A stretch of DNA of 11,521 nt from Pararhodospirillum photometricum DSM 122 (GTDB lineage Bacteria > Pseudomonadota > Alphaproteobacteria > Rhodospirillales > Rhodospirillaceae). Below the pieces are notes generated by a model. That model was not told where the DNA came from. It searched no databases and saw nothing but the letters and a program-made list of their open reading frames with translations. Positions 1 to 5,368 of the stretch are shown piece after piece. Position 1 is the stretch's first letter. Each line of letters opens with the position of its first letter. The translations under genes and the position numbers were made by a program. The stretch spans positions 3,425,420 through 3,436,940 of the forward strand of contig NC_017059.1 in assembly GCF_000284415.1 (NCBI RefSeq), read 5' to 3'.

Positions 1-959
1 GGGGTCCGGTCTGGCGCCGCGTCATAAACGGCAGGGTCAATCCAGGGTTCCGCAGCGCCGTTTTGCCAGATGTTCAGGTGGAATCTCTTTATGTCGGCCA
101 CGTCGCGCGGGATAAACTCGGCCCTCTTGACCTTCAACCGGATCTCTTCGGCAGACAAGAACCCGGCTTCAATCGCAGGATTCGCCTTCGCCCACGTCTC
201 GGGCGCCTTCCAGTCGTCGCCAGGATCCGCCGCAAAGATGATCGGGGCAAAGGTCGGGTCTTCGATCTCGCCGCGTGCCACGGCCAGAGAGTATTCCCAA
301 AGGTCCGCCGCGAGCGTCCCCTCGCCTTCGCCGGCAGTCGAAATGACGATGGTCAAGGGGTGTTCACGCTTCACCATACTATCGCGCACGACACCGAACA
401 GTTTTCGCGCTTCACTTGCAGGCCAGGAATGGGCCTCATCCGCCAGGAAGAAAGAAACATTTAGGCCATGCTTCGAGTAAGCCTCTGTCGAAATGGCCGA
501 TAACTTCGACGCGCTCTTGTCGTGATGAAGGATCTTGCGGCTTTCGATTGGCCGAACGCGCGACAGCAACGCGGGATCTTGTCGGACCATTTGCCAAGCG
601 CTGTTGAACGCGATCCCGGCATTCTCACGATCCGCCGCCGCACAGACGATTTGCCCACCCGGCTCGCTTTCCGGCCCGAGCAGGTGAGCCAGGGCCAAGC
701 CGGCGGCAAGCGTGGTCTTGGCATTGCCTCGCGGGATCCAGATGCAAGCCTGCCTGACCAGCCGCCCACCATCGGGCGCGGTAGGGCCATAAATCCGGCG
801 CAGGACGGCTTGCTGAAAGGGTGCCAGGGTGAACGGCTGTCCAGCGAACCGCCCCTCCCACAGCCGCAGACGGGCCAGGAAACGGCATACGCGATCCGCC
901 CGGCCCGTGGGGTCCTCGTACAGGGCCGGGTCAGGCGAGAAGATCGGAATCCCAGCCAC
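1..959 (-). CDS. terL: Phage terminase large subunit (TerL), partial: N-terminal ATPase part only
   Basis: This is the packaging motor ATPase of a tailed phage, which pumps DNA into the prohead and cuts it with a C-terminal nuclease. About 319 codons are present and the gene runs off the left edge, so the nuclease domain is not visible. Seen directly: a Walker A-like loop PRGNAKTT at residues 76-83, a Walker B segment FFLADEAH at 170-177 with the catalytic DE pair, and a coupling motif STAG at 207-210. The spacing and the degenerate Walker A are typical of HK97/P27-associated large terminases. I chose the GTG at 959-957 because a GAGGA ribosome binding site lies about 8 bases upstream and no ATG occurs in frame near the beginning. 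It overlaps the end of the small subunit gene by 29 bases, supporting coupled translation. The frame is open throughout, so no decay is visible in the part seen. Confidence 0.93.
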   Translation of the reverse strand, partial: MAGIPIFSPDPALYEDPTGRADRVCRFLARLRLWEGRFAGQPFTLAPFQQAVLRRIYGPTAPDGGRLVRQACIWIPRGNAKTTLAAGLALAHLLGPESEPGGQIVCAAADRENAGIAFNSAWQMVRQDPALLSRVRPIESRKILHHDKSASKLSAISTEAYSKHGLNVSFFLADEAHSWPASEARKLFGVVRDSMVKREHPLTIVISTAGEGEGTLAADLWEYSLAVARGEIEDPTFAPIIFAADPGDDWKAPETWAKANPAIEAGFLSAEEIRLKVKRAEFIPRDVADIKRFHLNIWQNGAAEPWIDPAVYDAAPDRT

Positions 960-1335
960 CAGTCTTATCCTCTTCCTCGACGGCCTTCTTGCGGTGCGGC
1001 GAAATGCCCAGTTCACAGGCCAGAAGTCTGGCCTCACGCATCGCCGCTTGTTGGAGCCGGTGCGCAGGGTGGACCGTCTGGCCCCGCTCGCCCTCGACAA
1101 GCCGCCCCTCGCGCATCATGACTTCCTCGCATTCACGGACCTGACCAGATGCGATGCAATAACTTTCCATCATTGCGAACACATCGTCGGTCAACACACC
1201 GCGTGCGTGAAGCTGGGGGGCCGCTCGGCGCCATTCAGCTTGAGCAAGAGGGGGGAGCCAGGACGGCGCGGCAGGACAGCCGCCGGCCAGAGGGGCGTTT
1301 TCGACAAGCAAGAGTTTCGGTTTTCTGCCCTTCAT
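931..1335 (-). CDS. terS: Phage terminase small subunit, P27 family
   Basis: A 134-aa protein that should recognise the phage packaging site and hand DNA to the large terminase. Seen in the sequence: the P27-type beginning MKGRKPK, then a proline-rich stretch with PSWLPPLAQAEWRR (24-37), the segment GVLTDD (46-51), ESYCIASGQ (57-65) and the closing ELGISPHRK (108-116) typical of this family. The acidic C-terminus (EEED, 120-123) is also usual. Length fits the family (about 120-170 aa). The start ATG has only a weak purine-rich sequence (GGGG) upstream, but no better start exists. It lies directly before the large terminase gene with a 29-base overlap. Identification rests on motif recognition, not on a search. 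Confidence 0.88.
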   Translation of the reverse strand: MKGRKPKLLLVENAPLAGGCPAAPSWLPPLAQAEWRRAAPQLHARGVLTDDVFAMMESYCIASGQVRECEEVMMREGRLVEGERGQTVHPAHRLQQAAMREARLLACELGISPHRKKAVEEEDKTGGWDSDLLA

Positions 1336-1471
1336 GGTTGTTCAAACCCCTGCAAACTGCGAAACCCCAATTTCCGAGAGAGTGCGCGCGTGACCCCCCA
1401 CCCGGTCCTCCAGGGGTAAGCAAAAGATAAAAGACCCGCCCTAGGGGTATTCAGCGCACCAAGTGCGCCAA
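1336..1471. other. Intergenic region between HNH and terS genes; possible cos-site location
   Basis: No gene is seen in these 136 bases. They hold a perfect 6-bp hairpin (1454-1468) right after the HNH stop codon, a CCCTAGGG palindrome at about 1440-1447, and G- or C-rich runs. In HK97-like phages the cohesive-end site usually lies near the HNH and small terminase genes, so this is where one would expect it. No consensus allows me to point to the cut itself; the cos assignment is inference. Confidence 0.3.
1454..1468 (-). other. Perfect hairpin just downstream of the HNH endonuclease gene
   Basis: The arms GCGCAC and GTGCGC are separated by three bases, starting 4 bases after the stop codon of the HNH gene. 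On the minus strand it is not followed at once by a T-run, though CTTTTATCTTTT appears about 20 bases further on. It could be a weak terminator, an mRNA processing or stability element, or part of a packaging site. Confidence 0.35.
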
Positions 1472-1831
1472 TCAACCCGTTTTCCGCCTGTTGCCGAAGC
1501 CACCGTCCTCGCGCGCTGTCTTGGCGCTATGGCACGCCTTACAAAGCGGTTGCAAATTGCGACGATCCCAAAACAGCCGATCGTCGCCCCGGTGCGGGAT
1601 GATGTGGTCCACGTCAGTCGCAGGCACCACGCGCCCCACCTTGGCGCACTCGCGACACAACGGCTCGTCGGCCAACACCAGGTCCCGGAGCCGCCGCCAT
1701 TGTGCCCCGTAGCCCCTCTTGCTCGCGGACTCCCGCCGATCCGGCTCCCTGGCCGGTGCGCATGGGCAGCGTTGCCCATGGGGCACCAGCTTCTTGCACC
1801 GCGCGCATATCCGAGGCGGGGCGTAGGGCAT
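1472..1831 (-). CDS. Phage HNH endonuclease
   Basis: A 119-aa nuclease of the HNH family found beside terminase genes in many tailed phages. There it acts with the terminase in making specific ends at cos sites (known for HK97-like phages). Seen: two Cys pairs near the N-terminus (C9/C12 and C22/C24); zinc ligands C59-x2-C62 and C97-x2-C100; and the catalytic core with DHIIPH (75-80), LFWD (86-89), NLQ (92-94) and CHSAKT (100-105). His76, Asn92 and His101 are the HNH residues. The start was set at the ATG 1831-1829 because it overlaps the upstream gene's stop codon as TGATG. A longer reading with 14 more residues is possible but would lie inside the upstream gene. Length is normal and the active site looks intact. 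Confidence 0.9.
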   Translation of the reverse strand: MPYAPPRICARCKKLVPHGQRCPCAPAREPDRRESASKRGYGAQWRRLRDLVLADEPLCRECAKVGRVVPATDVDHIIPHRGDDRLFWDRRNLQPLCKACHSAKTAREDGGFGNRRKTG

Positions 1832-2046
1832 CAGGACGCCACCGTCACCCGCATCTCCACCGCTGTCGGCCATTCGCCAACGGGGAGGATCCGGGCGCCG
1901 TCACAGCGCCAACGTTCGGGCGCGACCGTCACCCAAACTTCTTTGTCAGGGCACCACACCTCGACGCACAAAATCCGATCGGGTGTGAAGGGCAGTTCCA
2001 GAACGTCCCACGAGCCGGGGTCTGGAAAAACAAGCGTGCTGTGCAT
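1831..2046 (-). CDS. Small hypothetical protein, probably phage (71 aa)
   Basis: I do not recognise the family. The 71-aa product is rich in Trp (5) and Val, has three Cys (27, 32, 48) and no membrane segment or signal peptide. The reading frame is supported by context: an AAGGA ribosome binding site lies about 9 bases before the ATG, and its stop codon overlaps the HNH start as TGATG, so the two are probably translated together. The RBS abuts the stop codon of the chaN-like gene, only 12 bases upstream, so the phage genes follow that host gene without any spacer. It is likely a minor phage protein of the packaging or lysogeny region; the function is unknown. Confidence 0.65.
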   Translation of the reverse strand: MHSTLVFPDPGSWDVLELPFTPDRILCVEVWCPDKEVWVTVAPERWRCDGARILPVGEWPTAVEMRVTVAS

Positions 2047-2058
2047 CGGCGCGAGTCC

Positions 2059-2859
2059 TTACTTTTTACCTTGGGAGGCGCGATCAAGCGCCCGATCGAC
2101 TTCATCGGCTATCTTTTGCCCGAAGCGTTGTTCGTCTGGTCGATCCCGCCGGGTGTGCCCCCAGCCAGCAATCAGCACCGACGGCCGATGCCGCAGAACC
2201 GCCTCGGCCATCACGGCGTCACGCACCCGCTGGGCCCGAACCATGCCGGGCAGCAGGGCCTCGGGCAGCATGCCGCAATGACTGTCGCGCAGTTCGGTCT
2301 CGAGATCGGCCTGGGCCTGGGGGGGCAAGGGACGGCTGACATCCAGACCCGCAGGAAGCTGCCCCGCGCGCACCACGGCCCGAATCGTCTCGCGCGGCAG
2401 ATTGCCGGGCGTGACCGGCAGCCCCGCCGTCCACGCCGCCCGCAGCACGGGAGCGTACCACGCAAAATCGGGCCAGCCCCGCTCCTCCCAGGCCAACGCC
2501 GTGGCGGCGCTCTCGGGCGCAGCCTGGGCCGCCATGATCGCCGCTTCCTGCCCCTGATCGAGCATCTCCATCACCAGGGCCGGGCGGCGCCCCTGGTCGA
2601 TCAAGGCTTGATAGAGGAAGGCCTGCCCGGCGTGGTGGTCCGGGTTGTCGTGGCGTTCCCCCAGCAACACCACGTCGGCCTCGGCCAGCCGGGCCACCAG
2701 GGCCGCTGGTGTTAGGGGCGTGCCAGTCCGGGTGTCGATGATCCGGCCGCTTGGCGGGGACTCGCCTCCCCCCACGCTCGGGCCCGGCCCCACTGCGCAG
2801 CCCGCCAAGGCCCCGCTCACGCCCACGGCCGAAAGCCATCGCCCTATCCGTCGCCACAT
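2059..2859 (-). CDS. ChaN-like haem-binding lipoprotein with a substituted C-terminus
   Basis: A 266-aa protein of the ChaN/Cofac_haem_bdg_2 family, membrane-anchored lipoproteins linked to haem or iron uptake. Seen: a lipoprotein signal with basic start MWRRIGRW and lipobox LAGC, giving lipidated Cys21. The family motif LGERHDNPDHH spans 66-76, RDSHCGMLPE 191-200, and IAGWGHTRRD 230-239. A strong AAGGAG RBS (2868-2873) sits 8 bases before the ATG. Family members normally continue after G-H-x-R-x-D with G-V-P and further strands. Here a charged tail (residues 240-266, ending ASQGKK) follows instead and runs to within 12 bases of the phage genes. Neither other frame restores G-V-P, so this is not a simple frameshift. 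I infer that the 3' end was replaced at a phage/host junction near 2142. The protein may be folded but impaired. Confidence 0.85.
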   Translation of the reverse strand: MWRRIGRWLSAVGVSGALAGCAVGPGPSVGGGESPPSGRIIDTRTGTPLTPAALVARLAEADVVLLGERHDNPDHHAGQAFLYQALIDQGRRPALVMEMLDQGQEAAIMAAQAAPESAATALAWEERGWPDFAWYAPVLRAAWTAGLPVTPGNLPRETIRAVVRAGQLPAGLDVSRPLPPQAQADLETELRDSHCGMLPEALLPGMVRAQRVRDAVMAEAVLRHRPSVLIAGWGHTRRDRPDEQRFGQKIADEVDRALDRASQGKK

Positions 2860-2867
2860 GCGCCACG

Positions 2868-2873
2868 CTCCTT
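2868..2873 (-). promoter_or_regulatory. Ribosome binding site of the chaN-like gene
   Basis: AAGGAG on the minus strand, 8 bases before the ATG at 2859. It fixes the start that gives the complete lipoprotein signal peptide. Confidence 0.75.
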
Positions 2874-2938
2874 GTTTGGGGGGATCTTCTCACTGAGAGA
2901 TAGGGTGGCTGGGGCTTCCTGGGAACGGGGGGCGAAAG

Positions 2939-2972
2939 GAAGGCTGGGGAGGCTCGCCTCCCCAGACCCCTC
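2939..2972 (-). repeat. 34-bp palindromic hairpin element, copy A
   Basis: It contains the perfect 10-bp arms CTGGGGAGGC (2944-2953) and GCCTCCCCAG (2956-2965) with a 2-base centre, flanked by GAAGG on one side and ACCCCTC on the other. It is 33/34 identical to the reverse complement of 3424-3457. It lies between the divergent chaN-like and secreted-protein genes, so it is not at the 3' end of any gene seen here. The two near-identical copies suggest a dispersed REP-like element; I recall similar hairpins in Rhodospirillaceae genomes but cannot check that here. Confidence 0.85.
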
Positions 2973-3044
2973 CTCTCCTTGCCAAGCTGCCGCCCTTGGG
3001 GCACTCTTGACCAAGGCAGTCTTGCGCAATGGAAGAGGCCAGAT

Positions 3045-3419
3045 ATGAAAACGTGGCTGCTGGGGCTCATGGCCGCCGCTCTTCTCGCCCCGGCCCTGGC
3101 CCAAGCCCAAGATCGCGGCCGCCTTTATGGCAAGGGAACCGCCGCCTTCTGGAAAGTGGGCGAGTTAAACAAGGAGTTGACCTCCTTGTGTCGGCGCGGC
3201 CTGTTCAATCAGGTCAACAAGGAACGCCTGTACATCGGCTACGTCGGAAGCGAAGACGGACGGCGCACCCTGACCGGTATCGCCAAAAAGGACTACAACC
3301 TCCGCGACCCAAAGGCCAAGGCGGAAGACAACGTCACCTATCACTTCCACAACGATGGCTATTCAACGTGCCGCGTTTACATTGCCCGTGACCTGAACCA
3401 GCCCCCGGGCCGCCCCTAG
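3045..3419 (+). CDS. Small secreted (periplasmic) protein of unknown family
   Basis: The only convincing plus-strand gene. The 124-aa product has a clear Sec signal peptide: MKTWLLG, a hydrophobic core, then ALAQA with likely cleavage after Ala21. The mature part is about 103 aa, basic, with two Cys (49 and 109) that could form a disulfide, and a Tyr/His-rich segment (YHFHNDGYSTC, 99-109). It is probably a soluble periplasmic protein; I do not recognise the family. The start at 3045 was chosen over an upstream in-frame start at 2979 because only the shorter form begins with the signal peptide, and AGAGG lies just upstream. It is divergent from the chaN-like gene, convergent with the antiporter operon, and bracketed by two inverted copies of the 34-bp hairpin repeat, the second beginning 5 bases after its stop. 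Confidence 0.8.
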   Translation: MKTWLLGLMAAALLAPALAQAQDRGRLYGKGTAAFWKVGELNKELTSLCRRGLFNQVNKERLYIGYVGSEDGRRTLTGIAKKDYNLRDPKAKAEDNVTYHFHNDGYSTCRVYIARDLNQPPGRP

Positions 3420-3423
3420 AAAC

Positions 3424-3457
3424 GAGGGGTCTGGGGAGGCAAGCCTCCCCAGCCTTC
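3424..3457 (+). repeat. 34-bp palindromic hairpin element, copy B
   Basis: Inverted copy of the element at 2939-2972 (33/34 matching, the one difference being in the hairpin centre). The arms are 3431-3440 and 3443-3452 around AA. It sits between two convergent transcription units. Confidence 0.85.
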
Positions 3458-3462
3458 TTTTT
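3431..3462 (+). terminator. Probable rho-independent terminator of the secreted-protein gene
   Basis: A 10-bp G+C-rich stem (CTGGGGAGGC / GCCTCCCCAG) is followed by CCTTCTTTTT on the plus strand, 12 bases after the stop codon at 3419. For the minus-strand antiporter operon, whose stop is at 3466, the same stem could act as a terminator or 3' stabiliser, but on that side it is followed by ACCCCTCGTTT, a poorer T-run. Confidence 0.7.
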
Positions 3463-3465
3463 CCT

Positions 3466-5151
3466 CTACCGCTCGTAGCCCAACAGCAGCGCCAGCGCCA
3501 GCAGTCCCAAAACAAGGACCACCGACAAACTGGTCGGCCACCCCCGCCCCAACAGCCCAAGAGGACCGTGGCTGTGGCGCAAGCCCGGCGCCACGGCCGC
3601 CCCCACGGCGGCAGTCCACCGCTCCAGCCCCGCCCCCGCCTGCTCCCAAGCCCGCCACAGTGCCTTGGCCAAGCGCGGCCCCAGCCAGCGATAGAGCCAA
3701 TCCACATCCAAGCTCACGGTGCGGGTGCGCTTCATCAGCGGCAGCAGGACGAAGAAGGCCAGACCGGCAAACAGCAAAAGTTGAAGCTGAGTGACCACAT
3801 GGGCCGGCGTATACGGCTCGTAGGCCACGGGATAGGGCAGCAGGCTATAGAGGGCCGAGGGCCAGATCCCGATGGCGACGCACAAGACGGCGAGAAGGAT
3901 CATGGCCAAACGCAAGGGGAGCGGCGGATCAGCCGGGCGCAAGCCGCTGTCCTTCTGGAAGAACACAAACCACGGATACTTGATGCCAGCATGCAGGAAA
4001 ACCCCGGCACTGGCCGCCTGAAGCGCGACCCACACCCAGACCAAATGCTCGCCCAGGGCCCCCTCGCCCACCATCGACTTGGAGACAAAGCCGCTGGTCA
4101 GGGGAAAGGCCGAGATGGCCAGGGCGCCAATGATGCCGCAGGTGGTGGTGATCGGCATGGAGCGATACAGGCCGCCCAGATCGGTGCACGTGCGCCGCCC
4201 GGTCATCATCAACACCGCACCGGCGCTCATCAACAACAGGCCCTTGTAGAGGATATGGGCGAAGGCATGGCTGGCCGCGCCATTGAGGGCCATTTCGGTG
4301 CCAATGCCAATGCCGCACACCATGAAGCCCACCTGATTGACGATGGAATAGGCCAGGATGCGGCGCATGTCGTTTTCAAGAAGGGCGTACAAGATGCCAT
4401 AGAACACCATGAACAGCCCGACCCAGATCAATACCTCGGCCCCGGCGAACGCCTTGAGCAGCACCAGCACCGCCGTTTTGGTGGTGAAAGCCGACAGGAA
4501 GACCATGCCGGAATAGGACGCCTCGGGATAGGCATCGGCAACCCAGGCCGACAGCGGGGGCGCGCCGGCGTTGAGCAGCACGCCGCCCAGAATCAGCCAC
4601 GAGGCCGGGCTGTCCAGGGACAAGGCGGTCAGGACGATGGAGCCCGTCGAGACCGCGTGCCCGGCGATGCCGGCCATCAAGACGGCGCCGCCCAGCAGGT
4701 GCAGTACGGCATAGCGCAGCCCGGCCTTGCCGGCACCCGGCTGGTCCGAGGACCACAGCACCACCGTCGAGGCCACGGCCATGATCTCCCAAAACACGAA
4801 CAAAGAGATCAAGTCGGCGGAAAAGGCACAGCCCACAGCGCCCCCGGCATAGACCAGGGCGGCGGCCAGCTCGGTGACGCGCGGCTGGGTCAGGGCAAAC
4901 AAGGTGCCGGCAAAGCTCATCAGGGCAAACACGGTGCCAAACAGCCGGGCCAGCGCCCCACCTTGGAGGGGCTCCAGGAAAAAGCCCAGGAACTCCAGGC
5001 GGATTGAGGCATCAAGCGGCACGTTCCAAATGGCCGCGAGGGTCAAAAGAGGCAGCGCCAACATCCAGGGGGCGCGGGCCCAAGCCGGGAGCACGGGCAG
5101 CAGCACGCCGCCCAGGATCAAGATCAGGCCGGGCGGCAAGGCATCAATCAT
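3466..5151 (-). CDS. Mrp/Mnh antiporter D-type subunit, third copy, with C-terminal extension
   Basis: A 561-aa polytopic inner-membrane protein of the proton-antiporter-like family (Proton_antipo_M; MrpD/NuoL/M/N relatives). Family features seen: transmembrane Glu122 in LFVFWEI (118-124), Lys225 in TTKTAVLV, the loop DMRRILAYS (261-269), and Lys303 in HILYKGLLL. Unlike the two other D-type subunits of the operon, the Lys of the broken helix (TM7 in complex I numbering) is Asn194 in LLNAGAPPLSAW, and the usual His after Pro is Ser201. After about residue 440 it carries an extension: a helix, the segment SLDVDWLYRW, an amphipathic stretch and a last membrane helix (about 540-557). This recalls, without proving, the lateral helix of NuoL and MrpA. 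It is the last gene of the operon; its ATG lies inside the end of the 74-aa gene (8-base overlap). Confidence 0.88.
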   Translation of the reverse strand: MIDALPPGLILILGGVLLPVLPAWARAPWMLALPLLTLAAIWNVPLDASIRLEFLGFFLEPLQGGALARLFGTVFALMSFAGTLFALTQPRVTELAAALVYAGGAVGCAFSADLISLFVFWEIMAVASTVVLWSSDQPGAGKAGLRYAVLHLLGGAVLMAGIAGHAVSTGSIVLTALSLDSPASWLILGGVLLNAGAPPLSAWVADAYPEASYSGMVFLSAFTTKTAVLVLLKAFAGAEVLIWVGLFMVFYGILYALLENDMRRILAYSIVNQVGFMVCGIGIGTEMALNGAASHAFAHILYKGLLLMSAGAVLMMTGRRTCTDLGGLYRSMPITTTCGIIGALAISAFPLTSGFVSKSMVGEGALGEHLVWVWVALQAASAGVFLHAGIKYPWFVFFQKDSGLRPADPPLPLRLAMILLAVLCVAIGIWPSALYSLLPYPVAYEPYTPAHVVTQLQLLLFAGLAFFVLLPLMKRTRTVSLDVDWLYRWLGPRLAKALWRAWEQAGAGLERWTAAVGAAVAPGLRHSHGPLGLLGRGWPTSLSVVLVLGLLALALLLGYER

Positions 5152-5368
5152 AGTAGCCGTCCTCGCGCTTCAAAAAAAAGCCCAGGAGCCGGGCAACAAG
5201 CACCATCACGACACAGGCGGCAAAGCCGAACACGGCATGAAAGCCCAGCCAGCCGTCGATCCCGGCATGGGCGGTGACACCGGCAAAGGGCTCGGCCGCC
5301 ACCGACAGGATCAACACCCCAATCCCGGCGCCGGCCAGGCGTTTGACGGTCTGGTTGAGGCCACTCAT
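5144..5368 (-). CDS. Small two-helix membrane protein between D-type antiporter subunits
   Basis: The 74-aa product has two predicted membrane helices (about residues 11-30 and 41-66). A short loop with AHAGIDGW lies between them, and there is a polar tail KREDGYYD. It matches no classical Mrp subunit. Its start overlaps the stop of the second D subunit as ATGA, and its end overlaps the third D subunit by 8 bases, so it is translated as part of the series and is probably an accessory subunit of the complex. From memory, similar short proteins ending in an acidic Y-Y-D tail occur at the same place in related operons of other proteobacteria; I cannot verify this here. A role in assembly or in packing two antiporter-like subunits together is only a guess. 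Confidence 0.82.
   Translation of the reverse strand: MSGLNQTVKRLAGAGIGVLILSVAAEPFAGVTAHAGIDGWLGFHAVFGFAACVVMVLVARLLGFFLKREDGYYD

Noticed and set aside
522..2715. Plus-strand open frames of 199, 196, 272 and 337 codons across the phage and chaN-like genes
   Set aside because: They lie opposite well-recognised genes (terminase subunits, HNH, ChaN-like), are Pro/Arg-rich, and match no family.
3007..3035. TTGACC as a -35 box for the secreted-protein gene
   Set aside because: No acceptable -10 hexamer lies at the right distance, and the start codon is too close.
2979..3044. N-terminal extension of the secreted-protein gene by 22 residues
   Set aside because: The extension would bury the signal peptide, and the shorter start has a ribosome binding site.
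2939..3457. A simple transposon or insertion sequence defined by the two inverted hairpins
   Set aside because: No transposase is inside, no target-site duplication is visible outside, and each repeat is itself a complete terminator-like hairpin.
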